Shown here piece after piece: positions 63,851 to 64,000 of a DNA stretch of 64,000 bases (positions are counted from its first letter, which is position 1; each line of letters starts with the position of its first letter). The notes under the pieces are model-generated. The model saw nothing but the letters and a program-made list of their open reading frames with translations, did not search any database and had not been told where the DNA came from. The position numbers were made by a program, and so were the translations under genes. The DNA comes from Bombyx mori (lineage: Eukaryota; Arthropoda; Insecta; Lepidoptera; Bombycidae): positions 8,692,501 through 8,756,500 of the forward strand of contig NC_085130.1 in the NCBI RefSeq assembly GCF_030269925.1. Reading direction: 5' to 3'.

Positions 63851-64000
63851 ATCAGCACCCCTGACTGATGTCGATTATTATAATTTATATTATTCGAAGC
63901 AGTATACAATATAGCATTTATTTTATGAAATGCAATAATAAATGTTTACGACATTTACAAACAGATTAGGCTCTCAATTTTTTAAGTCGTTTTATTTGCT

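Overview
This window looks like lepidopteran nuclear DNA, most likely from a silkworm (genus Bombyx). The evidence is many copies of a tRNA-headed SINE that I recognise as Bm1, several jockey-clade LINEs of the Amy/BMC1 (L1Bm) type, AT-rich intergenic DNA, and intron-containing animal genes. The species call is inference from repeat families. Most of the window is transposon-derived.

Host genes, left to right. A single-exon OB-fold protein resembling the telomere CST subunit STN1 lies at 275-805. A four-exon glyoxalase I gene spans 14976-19229. A two-exon gene for a secreted, Asn-rich protein of about 709 aa that I cannot place spans 38720-44135; its intron is packed with repeats. The first two coding exons of a DHX35-like DEAH helicase lie at 47189-48286, and the first intron appears to be of the GC-AG class. 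An intronless ceramide phosphoethanolamine synthase lies at 50297-51412, downstream on the same strand and possibly inside a very long DHX35 intron. These genes share no operon or pathway.

Transposons, region by region. 1-3930: STN1, an RTE tail, a 262-bp hAT MITE with a clean 8-bp target duplication, a foldback element, and a 77-bp polyadenylated retroposon. 3947-14753: a large inverted repeat with two arms of about 1.75 kb, carrying THAP-like and DDE transposase pieces. A full-length I-clade LINE (6061-11440) with both ORFs open and a 12-bp target duplication sits in its spacer. 20884-35942: three large Amy/BMC1 LINEs. Copy 1 is on the plus strand with a frameshift in ORF2. Copy 2 is on the minus strand, 3'-truncated and nearly identical to copy 1 in its ORFs. 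Copy 3 is on the plus strand, a diverged subfamily with both ORFs open. 36-64 kb: Bm1 SINEs, one nested in another, plus Amy 3' ends, RTE and R1-like fragments, and small inverted-repeat elements.

The signals I rate most worth checking are: the palindrome with its three-step insertion history; Amy 5' UTRs that differ completely between near-identical elements yet keep an initiator and a downstream promoter element at the same +28 spacing; 5' and 3' UTR hairpins whose pairing survives sequence change; the STN1-like gene; and the orphan secreted protein.
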